Source of the DNA: Carposina sasakii
Taxonomy: Eukaryota > Arthropoda > Insecta > Lepidoptera > Carposinidae
NCBI GenBank assembly: GCA_014607495.2
Contig: CP053152.1
Coordinates: 248,001 to 312,000, forward strand
Direction: 5' to 3'
DNA length: 64,000 nt
Numbering within the stretch: the first letter of the stretch is position 1; every line of letters starts with the position of its first letter. Both the position numbers and the translations under genes were made by a program. Under the pieces are notes generated by a model. That model was not told the DNA's origin and searched no databases. It was given only the letters and a program-made list of their open reading frames with translations. Below, one piece after another: positions 50,545 through 62,335 of this stretch.

Positions 50545-50655
50545 ATACATACATATAATCATGCCTTTATCCTTTACGGGGTAGGCAGAGCACCAAGGGT
50601 CGATAGAACCACATGGTGCCACTTCTGACCAATTTTGAGGGTATAGTTGAGATGT
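50545..50655 (+). repeat. REP-T dispersed repeat
   Basis: ATAATCATGCCTTTATCCTT TACGGGGTAGGCAGAGCACC AAGGG, ACCACATGGTGCC, TTTGAGGGTATAGTTGAGAT. It supplies an unoccupied version of the site hit by TTAA-P at 12871. Confidence 0.6.
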
Positions 50656-50930
50656 ACAAGTTTGTTTAGTATAATTTGTATAATAAGCGAGAAATTAACT
50701 TGGAGACGTTTTTTGCGAGAAATCTATGTATTTTTAAATACGGTCGTAGTATTTAGTGTGGTGTCTATTCGTGACTAGGTACTCCTTGTTGGCTAGACAC
50801 AGCCCAGACGGGATTAGCTCGGTGTCGGTTATTAATGCGTCTGACTCAGGTGACCGGACAGCTTCTGTGATCTTATGCTATGCTACTACTCGGGGACACC
50901 TATCGAGAGTGGAATGTAAACATTGTCGCT
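50656..50930. other. No recognised feature
   Basis: Unique-looking. Confidence 0.3.
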
Positions 50931-51270
50931 ACTAGTGGACGCCCGCGACTCCGTCCGCGTGGACTACAGAAAAAGAAAATAAAATATCGAAATTATCCGG
51001 GATAAAGGCATTTTCCCGGGATAAAAGTAGCCTATATGTTAGTGGGATCTGTCACAATATATTCCTGAAAACTGCATCGAAATCGGTTCAGCCGTTTCTG
51101 AGATTAGCGTGCACAAACGCACAGACAAACAGACAAAAATTCCAAAAATCATTGTTTTGGGTACTATTGCGTTGATAAAGGTATTCTATAATATTTTTTC
51201 TTATACTCGTATATCTTCGATGTACAGACAGCGATCCGTTACATTTTTATTATATGTATAGATAGATTTG
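50931..51270 (-). mobile_element. HEL-A Helitron-like repeat, near complete
   Basis: ACTAGTGGACGCCCGCGACT CCGTCCGCGTGG start; GGGATAAAGGCATTTTCCCG GGATAAAAG; end TACATTTTTATTATATGTAT AGATAGA. Very close to 17826-18165 over its full length. Confidence 0.65.
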
Positions 51271-51298
51271 AATTAATGCATTTTCACTGTTTATTTTT

Positions 51299-51480
51299 AC
51301 TAGCGGACACCCACGAAGTCGTCTGTGTAAACTATGGAATTTCTGTTATTTCCTGTTCCCGTGGAAATTCTTAGAAATCCTTTTTTAACGGATCTCAGTC
51401 ATTCAGGATAAAAAACAGCAATACAATGCAAAATATATTCGCATAGTAAGCACATTGCGGGCTTTTCAAATTAATAATGC
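51299..51480 (-). mobile_element. HEL-type repeat with one CCCGTGGAAATT unit
   Basis: ACTAGCGGACACCCACGAAG TCGTCTGTG, GTTCCCGTGGAAATTCTTAG AAATCC. Single-unit relative of the array at 9839. Confidence 0.5.
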
Positions 51481-51756
51481 ATACACATTTTTTACATAAG
51501 CTTAGAATTGCATACACGTGTTGACCATTTAGGTAACTTGCTATATAAACCTTACTTTTATTTTAATTCTCCCTACGGAGTATCTCAGTGACTACGAGAC
51601 TCGTAGCAGACTACGACGACTACGCACGTAGTCCGTACTAAACAGAATACTTGATAGGGTTGATTCGAGTTTGTTTAACTTGGCCAAATAAAAAAAAACA
51701 AGGAAAAATATTTTTTTTCTTTATAAGGGTACTTTCTCGGAGAACAATCATAGATA

Positions 51757-51958
51757 CATACATATAATCACGCCTTTATCCCTTACGGGGTAGGCAGAGC
51801 ACCAAGGGCTGATAGAACCACATGGTGCCAGTTCTAACCAATTTTGAAGGGTATAGTTGAGATGAAAAAGTTCGGTTAGTAGTGATAGGTGGTCAGCCCA
51901 TCGCCTACAAAACACCAGGACCCTTTTGTCCCTCTACTAACTTGTACAATATGATGAT
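51757..51958 (+). repeat. REP-T dispersed repeat, longest copy
   Basis: ATAATCACGCCTTTATCCCT TACGGGGTAGGCAGAGCACC, ACCACATGGTGCCAGTTCTA, GTCAGCCCATCGCCTACAAA, CCCTCTACTAAC. It ends against SINE-A. Confidence 0.6.
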
Positions 51959-51960
51959 GA

Positions 51961-52294
51961 TCTCTGACCGAATTTCGGCCAAGGCGACCAATCTCTACGG
52001 AGATTGGTCAGGTACGCAGGAGATATTATAGTGCACAAGTGTGTGCGCAAACACAGATGCACTCTCTATTCCCTCACTCTCATAGTCCGATGGGACGGAA
52101 AGCCGACACGACCGGAGAGAGATCAGGCGCAGGACCAACGGTTTTACGTGCTTTCCGAGGCACAAGCTAAGTGACAATTTTGCAACATTAAAATCTGTAC
52201 ATGAAATAAATTCATTGGTACAGGCCCGTGACTGGGATCGAACTTACGCCTCCCGCTTGGGAGGTGCACGTCTTAACCACTGGGCTATCACCGC
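51961..52294 (-). mobile_element. SINE-A, full-length reverse copy
   Basis: - strand from GCGGTGATAGCCCAGTGGTT to GAAATTCGGTCAGAGATCAT. Very similar to 18805 over about 330 bp. Tail CATCATCAT. Confidence 0.8.
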
Positions 52295-52933
52295 TATGTA
52301 CAGTATATCCGGGAAGAGAAGCAACTGTATTATTATAGGTTTTTTTATTTTATTTCCAGAGCAGCATAGAAGAATTAAGCATAGTATTAAGTACATATTT
52401 TATTCGTAAAATATTTTTATTTTTTGATGCGTCATCAATAAAATTCAGTCTCAGCCATCCAGTTTCTGACACTTCTGAATATTCAATAATAGCAGTCAGT
52501 AATAAAATATTGAATAACAAAGGTTTTCCATAAATTCTTATTTTTGTCTACGTTTTCTAATATTGAATTGGAAACCTGATGAAGCAGGCACAAAGTAGAT
52601 TTGTGATAACCAATATATAGTACTTGGAACCTTACGCCTATGTCCCATAGGGGCAAGCAGAGTCTATCGATATCTATTTAATATGTTCTAAACATACCTG
52701 CGTTGTGATACTATTTTTATGTAAATGAAAATAGTAAGTAATTAACGCTTCCTCAATGTGTACAAGAGAATTTTAATTAATGAATATGTTTATTTGAAGC
52801 AATTGTTGATTTTATCAAGAGAAAATACTTCCATACTTTTAATGGAATATTATTACAGCAAATAATGTAACAGTTGCAGTAGTACAAATATACGGGTATT
52901 TTCCAAAAAACGAACATCAAAAAAATATATAGA
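52295..52933. other. No recognised feature
   Basis: AT-rich. Confidence 0.3.
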
Positions 52934-53110
52934 ATACTAGCGGACGGCCACGACTTCGTTCGTGTAAACTATGCATTTCTTTTTCGTTCCCGTGGAAATT
53001 TCGGCAAATCCTTTTTTATCGGAAGCCTACGACAACTCACCCTCCAAATTTCAAATAAAAGAAGATCAGTTTAAGCTGTTGATCTTTCAGTTATTCAGGA
53101 AAAAGCACTT
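52934..53110 (-). mobile_element. HEL-type repeat with one CCCGTGGAAATT unit
   Basis: ACTAGCGGACGGCCACGACT TCGTTCGTG, GTTCCCGTGGAAATTTCGGC AAATCC, AACTCACCCTCCAAATTTCA. Confidence 0.5.
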
Positions 53111-53583
53111 TGTAAGTATACGCTACAGTTTATAGCCTATAGTTGGCAGGCTCACCCCTTACCACGTGAGACTTAACAGGCTAACTTCTGATAAGTGGGT
53201 GTGTTAATTGCACATATGTATGTTTGTATTATATAAACAACTAGAGTATCAACATTTAAGATTTATTAGTCAGTTAGTGAGGTATCTTTGTAACGTCGTA
53301 GTAGCTTTTAATCCGTGATTTAACCCTTGGATCTACTAATTTACTCCACTCGACTATTTATAAGTCCAGCTCCACCTAGACAGTGACGGAGTAAGCTCAT
53401 TTGCTCTCACTAGGCCGGCCAAAAGAAATGTGCTCAATAAATTATGTATTTCCCGAGATTTCCCTAACGAAATCCGAATAAACTGTTACTTCCAAATGAA
53501 CCAATTTGTGAAATATATACATAATACGGAACAGCGTTCGGGAAACTACGAAGCTTATTTGTGTCCAAGATACCCCAGTCCTT
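53111..53583. other. REP-U piece at 53150-53215; rest unrecognised
   Basis: CTCACCCCTTACCACGTGAG and AGTGGGTGTGTTAATTGCAC match REP-U in reverse. Confidence 0.35.
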
Positions 53584-54052
53584 AAAGACGAAGGTATTCA
53601 ACCAGTGCGTGCTGCCGGTGATGACCTACGGTGCCGAGACGTGGTCTCTAACTATGTGCCTCATAAAAAAGCTCAGGATCGCACAGCGAGCGATGGAGAG
53701 AGCTATGATTGGGATCTCTCTGCGTGATCGAATCAGAAATAAAGACATCCGCAGACGTACAAAGATCACCGACATAGCTGAACGGTCCAGCAAGCTGAAG
53801 TGGCAATGGGCAGGGCACATAGCTCGAAGAACTGATGACCGATGGAGTCAGAAAGTTCTAGAGTGGATACCACGTATCGGCAAGCGCAGCGTGGGAAGGC
53901 CACCCGCGAGGTGGACGGATGACCTGGCCAAGGTTGCGGGCGTCGGTTGGATGCAGGCTGCTTCCGACCGGTCGGAGTGGAGGTTGTTGGGAGAGGCCTA
54001 TGTCCTACAGTGGACTTCTCAGGGCTGTAAATGATGATGATGATGATGATGA
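53584..54052 (+). pseudogene. RTE-c LINE 3' end with intact C-terminal reading frame
   Basis: 5'-truncated. The open frame carries VLPVMTYGAETWSLTMCLIK, then KLRIAQRAMERAMIGISLRD, RTKITDIAERSSKLKWQWAG HIARRTD, RIGKRSVGRPPARWTDDL, and ends TSQGCK*. This is the segment after the RT domain in RTE-like elements (family recollection); catalytic residues are absent. Tail (ATG)n at 54029-54052. Open frame and clean tail suggest a young insertion. Sister copy at 57924. Confidence 0.8.
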
Positions 54053-54155
54053 CGGAACTGCAGGATTAATGAGGAAATCCCACAATCACGTTTACCATAA
54101 ATGCAGGGAGATGCAGCTGCTGAGTTCTAGTGAAGCCCCGTATCAGCACAGGATT
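54053..54155 (+). repeat. REP-S dispersed repeat
   Basis: GGAACTGCAGGATTAATGAG GAAATCCCACAATCACGTTT, GGGAGATGCAGCTGCTGAGT TCTAGTGAAGCCCCGTATCA GCACAGGATTA. It directly follows the RTE-c tail. Confidence 0.55.
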
Positions 54156-54866
54156 AGTATAATAAAATAAACGGAATAAATTCTCTATGCGCTACTAAGT
54201 AGAATCATGACAGTGATACTAATGGATCAAATATCTGGGGTCACTGTTGTGGCCTGCCTAGTAGAGCAAAATATTCACAACATTTATTTATTTGTAAATG
54301 GCCTGATAACTACTTCAAGTTACTGACAAACAATTGCCGACCTAAACTATTTACCGCAGAAAGGTGTTTGTCGTATATTTTCCTTGGAAAGTATTTCTTA
54401 ATGCCTCAATTGATAATTCCCCAAACTTTCCACAGAAATGAAAAAAAATGGGTTCGAATACGGTTGCTAGTTGCAAAAGTTATTCCAGCCTTCCAGACAA
54501 ACAGTCCTTACATCGCAAGCTCACCTGGGCGCGACCAGCCGACCAATCCATCACGCGCACAAATATGTGACATTTTTGTTATAAACGTAATGGGTTCTGT
54601 CTGTAGGGTTATTGATCGAGGGATTTGAAGGGCTGCTCTGGAACTCTTTTTTCTTGTTTTCGAGTGGTAAGGGTTAGGTTTTGTTTACATTTCTGTGCGG
54701 TTAAGGTAGGGTCATTTATCACTTGACAGGTGCTTTGAAATGTCGTTTTCACGTTTTATACGAATTAAGTTACGTTTAGTTTTTGTTGTAAGGTTTTTTA
54801 ATGCGATAGGTATTAGAGTTAGGATTTTAGGGACGTTCTCACATGCAATAAGCTTGCAATACTATA
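54156..54866. other. No recognised feature
   Basis: A + strand frame at 54368-54628 has no recognisable product. Confidence 0.3.
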
Positions 54867-55219
54867 CAGGATGTTTTTTCGTTGAAACCCTTAACGAAGG
54901 GTACGTACTCTATACATCAAATAAAGTAAGTTTATGCCAAAAAAAATGCTGGGAGTGATTTAAAAAAAAAAACTTGATGTGGTAAAACTAGTGTTTATGC
55001 TATTTTTATCATAGACAGATATTAATTATTTTTCGTGAAAAAATCTTGCTACGCGCGTCAATGTGCATTTATGTAGAAAAACGCAGTCTATTTACTCAAA
55101 TTTGGACCCTAATATCTTGGGAACCAGATACTTCCCAGGTATGCTTCCATGGAAAAAATGATCGTGATAATGAGGAGATTCTGTAGTTTATGGTAACTTT
55201 GGCGACCAAAAATCATTAT
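54867..55219. mobile_element. MITE-N
   Basis: CAGGATGTTTTTTCGTTGAA start, CATCAAATAAAGTAAGTTTA TGCC, GAACCAGATACTTCCCAGGT, end CCAAAAATCATTATA. Confidence 0.65.
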
Positions 55220-55239
55220 ATCTCTGATTTATAACATTT

Positions 55240-55443
55240 CACCCCGCTAAGCTTACCCGAAATGTCAAAATTAACCGGGATAAAAATATTTTCCCGGGCC
55301 AAAAAGAAGCCTATGTGTTAATCCAGGGTGTCGGCTAACTCCATACCTAATTTTATTAAAATTGCTTTAGCCGTTTTTACGTGAAAGAGTAACAAACATC
55401 CATCCATCCATACTTACAAACTTTCGCGTTTATAATATTAGTT
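55240..55443 (-). mobile_element. HEL-A-type fragment
   Basis: GAAATGTCAAAATTAACCGG GATAAAAATATTTTCCCGGG, TTTATAATATTAGTTGGATT. The CTAG end is missing. Confidence 0.5.
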
Positions 55444-55589
55444 GGATTACGCTACTCAATACCTAGGTACATAAATTTGTGAAATTACATAATCTAGTTA
55501 AACTTTTTCCTAATCATGCATAACTGTATCTAATGTCTTAGATGTAATCTCGTTTTAAATTAATCTAAATGAATAAATATTTTATAAAA

Positions 55590-55637
55590 TTATTAATAAA
55601 GAAAATGGAAAAAATTCTTCACCCGAGTGGGAATTAA
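55590..55637 (-). mobile_element. SINE-C 3' fragment
   Basis: TTAATAAAGAAAATGGAAAA AATTCTTCACCCGAGTGGGA ATT, the tail of SINE-C plus the end of its T arm. Confidence 0.5.
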
Positions 55638-55849
55638 TGTTTTATTAAATGTGACGTTTATTTCTTTACGCGGAAGTACAAGTATATTAATTTGTCAAAA
55701 TCTTAACGTTCCACGTGTCCTTCGCAAAAACTTATTGTATTTGTTTTAGAATTACACGTGGGTACAATTCTGTTTTGTGGTTTGTAATTTTGTAACGTAA
55801 TAGGTATATTACGTGTAAAATATAATAATTATATGTATAGGTCACCAAC
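55638..55849. other. No recognised feature
   Basis: AT-rich spacer. Confidence 0.3.
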
Positions 55850-55955
55850 TGCCCAGCGTGGTGACTATGGCCAAAAATCCCCCTTTGGCAGTTGCCTTGT
55901 GGCGTGCCCTGGGGGAGGCCTACGTCCAGCAGTGGACTGCTAATAGGCTGAAGAC
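55850..55955 (+). mobile_element. RTE-a LINE 3' end
   Basis: GCCCAGCGTGGTGACTATGG, TTGTGGCGTGCCCTGGGGGA GGCCTACGTCCAGCAGTGGA CTGCTAATAGGCTGAAGACG. Confidence 0.75.
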
Positions 55956-56133
55956 GATGTGTGGGTACCACAATAACATTTATAAAGACAGGCTAGGCTC
56001 TGTTATCTATAGGTATATTTTTGTAGTAGATTTACTCTGGTATATGGGTAATAATTTTATTGTATTAATAAGGTTAGGTTATCTTAGAACCGTTAAAAAA
56101 CATAGCTAGATTGATTTTATATAAATATATAAT

Positions 56134-56245
56134 CACGCCAATTATCACCCAAAGAGGTTGGGCAGAAGTGTGCAAATTACACACCCACCTTTCAACAGCC
56201 TATTAAAAGTCCACGTGAGATTGTATACAAAATGCCTAGAGTGTA
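56134..56245 (+). repeat. REP-U dispersed repeat
   Basis: AATCACGCCAATTATCACCC AAAGAGGTTGGGCAGAAGTG TGCAAATTACACACCCACC, AAAAGTCCACGTGAGATTGT. Confidence 0.5.
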
Positions 56246-57589
56246 ATACGACGTGTTATTCATACATATGTACACATGTCGTACAATCACCTCCATCTTC
56301 ATCATCCCCTCGCTATTCCCTGAACATTAAGGCTCGACTGAGATCACAAGCAACATGCTAGCAGCACACTACTGCTACTGATCTCGTTGTCTATGTAACA
56401 TCACTGTGTAAGAACACTAGAGCATCTTAGGATGCCTGAGCCACTTTCAGTGACATTTCGCGTTCTATTCGTGCGTGTTATTTGTGTGCTCCTAACTCAA
56501 GGCGGTTAGGCGTTAAGGTCTTTAGGCGGTTGATTCTAATCAAGAAAATGTACGGCGTTTTAACAAAACTGTGTCTAAAGTTAGACAAAATTAAAAATAA
56601 CATTCGATCAAGATATCTTCGCTGGTATTTAGTCTCAAGTTAAAGAAAAAAACACCCATAAAGTTATTATTTCATACTAGCGTATATGCATTCGTAAGAA
56701 GTCAAATTTTTTGTGACAATCTTATTACCATTATTGTGGCATAAAATGTACGTCCCATATAATATTATTCTAACGCTCTACTTATGTTTGTTCACAATGT
56801 GACATGTTAAACGTTCATTCATCTTTGGCTTCCGTTCTTTTAGCCGCACATGTTACATTTATCACCGTTTGACATGATAAACGGTGTTAGTGAAATTTCG
56901 GTATTGCTATTTATTTATAAACATACCTCGTTAATACATAAGCGTAGTGTTAATAACCTTTCTTTGGAATTGGTCGAGATTGCACAGGATCTCATTGGTC
57001 GACTCAACATTATTATCAATACTAGCGACCCGCGAGTAAGTGAGTAAGTAAGTGAGTTAAGTGTTACTATGATTATCTGATATCTAATCAAATGTAAGAT
57101 TCTTTTGTTAATATGTTACTTAGTTCTGACTGTGTCGCTGGGAGCTTTCTTGCTATTTCTTCTTCCAAGCAATGACACTTCACTGAAATAGTGTCACATT
57201 AATAGTAGAATCATGCGGTATGTCAGACCTAATGTTGGTTTTGGATTTCGCTTTTAGGCGACCTTAACTCTTATTAGCTCCACGTTGGTGGCTATTAAGC
57301 CCTGAATCGCCAACTTATACCTGACAGACTGTAACAAATCGCACCTTGGGATGGTGCCCGTTGCCAAAGCAAAAGCTTTGCGATTTATTTTTTTAGGTTG
57401 TTTAAATTCACCTCCTTGTTTTTGTTTGATAGCGGTTTTATTTTCGGGTGCGAACATAGAAAGTAACATATAAAATGACCATCGACAAACAAGTTGTTAA
57501 TGCTTTCATGTCGAATAAATGATTTTGAATTTTTGCAGTGCTGATCTTATATATCATAAACCTTCCTCGTGAATCACTCCATCTATAAA
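56246..57589. other. Unique-looking sequence, no gene
   Basis: 1.3 kb without recognised repeats, apart from a small (AGTAAGTG)n run near 57030-57056. Frames are short. Confidence 0.3.
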
Positions 57590-57690
57590 AAAACCGCATC
57601 AAAATCCGTTCCCTTGTTTGAAAGATCTAAGCATACATAGGGACGGACAGACAGCGGCAAGCGACTTTGTTTTATAATATGTAGTGATAA
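57590..57690 (-). mobile_element. HEL-A-type fragment
   Basis: AAAAACCGCATCAAAATCCG TTCCC, AGCGGCAAGCGACTTTGTTT. Same body as 22022; the ACTAG edge is absent. Confidence 0.45.
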
Positions 57691-57923
57691 CTATGATATC
57701 TTCGATTTATTTTGAATTCCAGATTGGTCTTTACGCTTTATAACACATGTAACATATACCTTTACCTATACACAGTGTTCTTGAAATAAATAGCCAGGAT
57801 CATATGCTTTACAAAATTTCTTTATTAATAATAATAATAAATTATTTATTAATAATTTTTAAAAATTTAATTAAATTAAAAAAATATTTAAAACAATATG
57901 TAATTTTCTTTTTATTGGTAGGC

Positions 57924-58392
57924 AAAGACGAAGGTATTCAACCAGTGCGTGCTGCCGGTGATGACCTACGGTGCCGAGACGTGGTCTCTAACTATGTGCC
58001 TCATAAAGAAGCTCAGGATCGCACAGAGAGCGATGGAGAGAGCTATGCTTGGGATCTCTCTGCGTGATCGAATCAGAAATAAGGAGATCCGCAGACGTAC
58101 AAAGATCACCGACATAGCTCAACGGTCCAGCAAGCTGAAGTGGCAATGGGCAGGGCACATAGCTCGAAGAACTGATGGCCGATGGAGTCGGAAAGTTCTA
58201 GAGTGGATACCACGTATCGGCAAGCGCAGCGTGGGAAGGCCACCCGCGAGGTGGACGGATGACCTGGCCAAGGTCGCGGGCGTCGGTTGGATGCAGGCTG
58301 CTTCCGACCGGTCGGAGTGGAGGTTGTTGGGGGAGGCCTATGTCCAACGGTGTACTTCTCAGGGCTGTAAATGATGAAAAAAATGATGAGGC
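57924..58392 (+). pseudogene. RTE-c LINE 3' end, near-identical sister of 53584
   Basis: Aligns without gaps to 53584-54036 with about 13 mismatches in 453 nt by eye (about 97%). The frame remains open (KLRIAQRAMERAMLGISLRD... to TSQGCK*). It starts at the same base of the element (AAAGACGAAGG), so both may derive from one truncated source or a segmental copy. Its tail is a degraded ATGATGAAAAAAATGATGA. Confidence 0.8.
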
Positions 58393-58509
58393 ACAGTAAA
58401 AAAAAAATATGAGTAGTAATGATATATTTTTTCTATAATCTTACAGTGCCTACACATTCTCATAGTACCTATAAAAGACATGGGTAGCTAAGTATGGAAA
58501 TGACTACAT

Positions 58510-58684
58510 ATTACAAAACAAAGTCATTTTCTGTCTTTCAAACCAGGTAATGGACTTTGATGCGGGTTTTTTAGTAGATAGCGTGATTCACAAGGACGGT
58601 TTATACCCGGGTCCCTTCCCGCCCCGACTTCGCACGGGAGTAATGCACTCTCACGCGGGCGAAGCCGTGGGCGGCCGCTAGTAA
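58510..58684 (+). mobile_element. HEL-A-type repeat with CTAG end
   Basis: ACAAAACAAAGTCATTTTCT start, GACTTTGATGCGGGTTTTTT, GACTTCGCACGGGAGTAATG, end GCGAAGCCGTGGGCGGCCGC TAG|T. Confidence 0.55.
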
Positions 58685-59284
58685 ATACTAAAGTATAAAA
58701 TATCTAATCGTGACATCTGCTGTATTATATAACTCTCACGGGTATAAGAGTATCTAACTGCCAAAATAAATAAATACTTACAAAAAAGTTTTCATGACTC
58801 AACTGATCCCGAAGGACCTTGACATGTTTGGGTCGAGATGTCTTTTAAAGCTGCTATAAATGGAGACATTTTGTTTTCTCTTTCATACTTCTACTATAGA
58901 AAGTTTTTTTAAATATACACGTGGGCTTATAAATTATCGGATGTAACGTAATGAAACCCTGAGGAAAATAAACCTTATTTACAAGATAAATATTAATTGA
59001 AGCGTCAACACCATAAAGAAGGTATAAAAGAGGAGCTGGGACTATGAAGTGAGTCGTGTGGCAATCGTGAGGCCATGACGTCATGATACGGAGTTTCAGC
59101 GCCAGTTAACGCAGCATCTGTAACCACACGCTTGTGCTCCGAAATGTAACCGTATTAAAAATACAAAGACACTAGCACTTTTATCAGGGTCAGCCTTATG
59201 TTTATTTAATATTTTAGAAAATAAAATCTTATGGCTAGTTTATAAGATAAATGTTAATTAAGGCTTCACCACTCTAACCAAAGG
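58685..59284. other. No recognised feature
   Basis: AT-rich. Confidence 0.3.
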
Positions 59285-59880
59285 ACTCTACTTCATCATC
59301 ATCATCTTCCTGCCCTGTTCCCATCTATTTGGGGTCGGCGCAATATGTTATTTTCTTCCATTCATCCCTGTTTAGGCATGGTCCAGGGCCAAAACTTTAT
59401 TAAAAAATAAAAAGATTTTGACAATCATCAGTCAGAAAATTGCTCTGCGAGAGCGAGGTCATTCCACCGAGTTTCCACCATAAACAAATACCATCAAAAA
59501 TACTAAGTGCGACATATCCGTCCCGGGACGTGGACAAGAGGAGGCTGCAGCAGTTTGGGGTAAGTACCTGGACCCATAATTCATAAAAAGTAGTTATCGA
59601 AGGCGCCAAGCGCCAACATTCCCTATTATCCGTCATCTCATTGCTCGCTCCCAGTACACGCATATCCTCTCTCACACAGTCCATCCAACATTTCTTTGGT
59701 CTACCTCTTCCTTTATATCCATCTACATTCATTCACAACGCTCTCTGTTAAATATGCCATTTGTCCTGTCGCTTTATATGTTACTATACTTGTTTGTGGT
59801 CGGCGCAACTTTCAAACTTCCTCCTAAATACTCATACATTCTTATAACTCCACACATCCATCTCAATATTCTCATCTTGC
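59285..59880 (-). pseudogene. RTE-b LINE remnant, interrupted
   Basis: - strand C-terminal piece with VDGYKGRGRPKKCWMDCVRE D and the 3' end GCGCCGACCCCAAATAGATG GGAACAGGGCAGGAAGATGA TGATG. About 250 bp of unrelated sequence splits it at about 59370-59622, and a segment present at 25980-26030 is missing near 59785. Confidence 0.65.
59370..59622 (-). mobile_element. Sequence inserted in RTE-b, LINE 3'UTR-like
   Basis: - strand begins near CGCTTGGCGCCTTCGATAAC and ends CTTTTTATTTTTTAATAAAG TTTTGGCCCTGGACCATGCC, with AATAAA close to the end. Probably the 3' end of another retroelement; no coding match recognised. Confidence 0.45.
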
Positions 59881-60848
59881 TTACAATGTGCTGTTGATTT
59901 TCATCCTTCTTCTTTACCTGTCTCACAAAATACCTTCTTCAATAAGAAACCTTAAAGTAGGTACATCTAATAAAAAAAAGTCTCTAGAGAGAAAAAATAG
60001 ATCTCTCATTTCATTTATCACAATAATACCTATATTTACTTCAGTTCTGCATATTATTAGATTGAGCCCTCCCTTGAGGTATCGGATATCTCTTCGTGAT
60101 CAATATTACGTTTATTTACAGACTCTAGATAGATATTTTTGATTTTGTAAAGAAAGACTGCTGAACTTGATATGCCAAAAAACAAACGTCTTTATTAGCC
60201 GGATATTGGGTAGACAGATATGGATTGTATTCGTATATAAAATTTCCAACAAGATAAGTTTAGATTGACGGCTACTCTTACTTTTTCTATCCAAGGTTTA
60301 TATTTCTAATCTGTTTGTTTTGTTTTATTGTATGTATAAATAAATGATGCCTTTTTGTCATTCCGAATGCTGCACATTCTTCTGATCCATCAGGACATTT
60401 TTCTCCATGAAAGTATACCTTGGAAGCGTCTTTTTTCTAAGATAGAGGTCGAAAAAGTAATCAGACCCATTTTTACAGAAATACACGTAGATGCGTGTTA
60501 AATAATTGTAATCAAAAAACCAGCACTAAGCCATACATTGGGTGAACCAAAAAACAGCCTGTATGTATGTATAATCTTCGAATAAATACCTAATATATAA
60601 AATTCTGTTACATTCGCACAAGATATTATACCATCTTCTGAAATCAAGCACTTAGGATCCACGTGCAAGAAATCCAAAATTCTGTATCCTATTTATATAA
60701 TAAACATCAAGTTTTTGACATTGTGTTTGTAGGTCTGTTACACTTTATTGCCGAAATTAGGTAACAAAGGCATTTTCATTTTGGCAGTTATAATATATTA
60801 TACACAGAATAACTCATAAGCTTTATCATATCTGTGGATGCACTATAA
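59881..60848. other. No recognised feature
   Basis: AT-rich. CCTAATATATAAAATTCTGT TACATTCGC at 60589 resembles the 5' end of the Helitron at 42690 but no 3' end follows. Confidence 0.3.
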
Positions 60849-61056
60849 AGGCTCGAGCACACCGGATGCGTGTGCGTGCACGTAAGCGTAGACGTATTCG
60901 TACTGAGTTGTAATGTATGGAACTGTATAGGCACGGACAGACCAGATGCGTATGCGTAGACGTAAGCATAAGCGGTGACAGTTCTATACATTAAACTCAG
61001 AGGTACGTGTACGTCTACGCTTACGTGCACGCATACGTATCCGGTATGCTCGAGCC
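60849..61056. mobile_element. TTAA-P palindromic MITE
   Basis: Right flank TTAA (61057-61060); the left flank reads ATAA. Ends GGCTCGAGCACACCGGATGC and CGTATCCGGTATGCTCGAGC C. Third copy with the same three-fold internal structure. Confidence 0.7.
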
Positions 61057-62189
61057 TTAATTAGACGTGCTTCTTGCTGTGTCAATGCGAAATGACCTAA
61101 TTATGCTCAAAGAATATCTGTAGTTTCTGGCTACCCCTATAGCCGTAAGGATATATTTGTATGTACATAATATGTCTAAAGTTTAACACAGTTTACCTTC
61201 TGTACCTACACCATTAACTATTCTTTGCCACATCTTAGTCAGTCAGTCGATTATTCAGGAATCAGAAAGGTATTCAATCTCAGGGGATAACGTGACATTC
61301 CAACTTGATTTCAAAGTTTTCCGGTTGTTTTTTTTTTCTTTTTCTCGGCGACACGACGTCCTGTCGGGAAGATTGATGGTTCTTCGCTGATCCTGCGAGC
61401 CTGTGTATTGAGGTCAATCTTGACATTACAGAAAAACGCAAGTGTAGTTATAAATGGATTATGGTTACGAATAATAATATTTCTCTTTTATAACTTGAAA
61501 AATTTCTCTGCTCATTTTGAGTGGAAGAACAAATTGCTAGGCTAACTTAAACCCTTATTCAATTTATCAAATATATTTCATAAGTTTGAAAACGATACAG
61601 TCGGATAAGAAACCTTATAATGATCATATTTCTGTTGGTCTTATAAAACTCTACGTTATAAATACAATTCCATATAAAAATATAATGAACCAAATACGAG
61701 AGTAGCATTACAAATAACATATTCGGCAAATGCCAGCGTAACTGACCACATTTCCAATAACTAAGTCAATTCAATATAGTGGGGGATTACAGGAATTCCT
61801 ATAGCACCCACAACTCCGCCCTTAATCGCTGGATTCGTAAGATATTTCGCAATAATATTCAATATGCTGTTATCCTCCAACCAGGTTACCACTACGAGTT
61901 CATTCATCAATGTCGCCACTATCTTCGCATTCCAGCCGGCGGGCGTACAAACTAAGCATAGTTTCGCTAGTTCCAACTTCCTCCACCGGAACAGATAAGA
62001 ATCCACCAGTGTAGTTGGCGAAGTTGTATATCACCTGGAAATCCTACGCTCGTATTCTCGAGAAAACCGGATAATTCCAGCCGTAACTGGTTCGAACTGC
62101 CTAAATCCAGTTACATGTTATATGGGTGCGCGTTTAATGGAGGCGGTGAGGCCAATTTTGGGGTTTGTTACTTGATATTGTTGAGACAT
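61057..62189. other. Unique-looking sequence, no gene
   Basis: 1.1 kb. 61780-62040 is GC-balanced and has a - strand frame of 81 codons (61761-62006) with no recognisable product. Confidence 0.3.
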
Positions 62190-62335
62190 GGTCGATTCCG
62201 GCAGTCACACTTAAACCTAAAAATAAAATTAGTCCTACCTGTCCTTTTCTCTCTTAACCATTTATATTAAGAACGGAGAGAGATAGACCTGACTAAGATT
62301 AGGTTTAGGTTTAAGTGTGACTGCCGGAATCGACC
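62190..62335. mobile_element. PAL-2 palindromic MITE
   Basis: GGTCGATTCCGGCAGTCACA CTTAAACCTAAA to TTTAAGTGTGACTGCCGGAA TCGACC. Arms nearly perfect. Confidence 0.8.

Noticed and set aside
53626..53820. - strand ORF in RTE-c
   Set aside because: Antisense shadow of the LINE reading frame.
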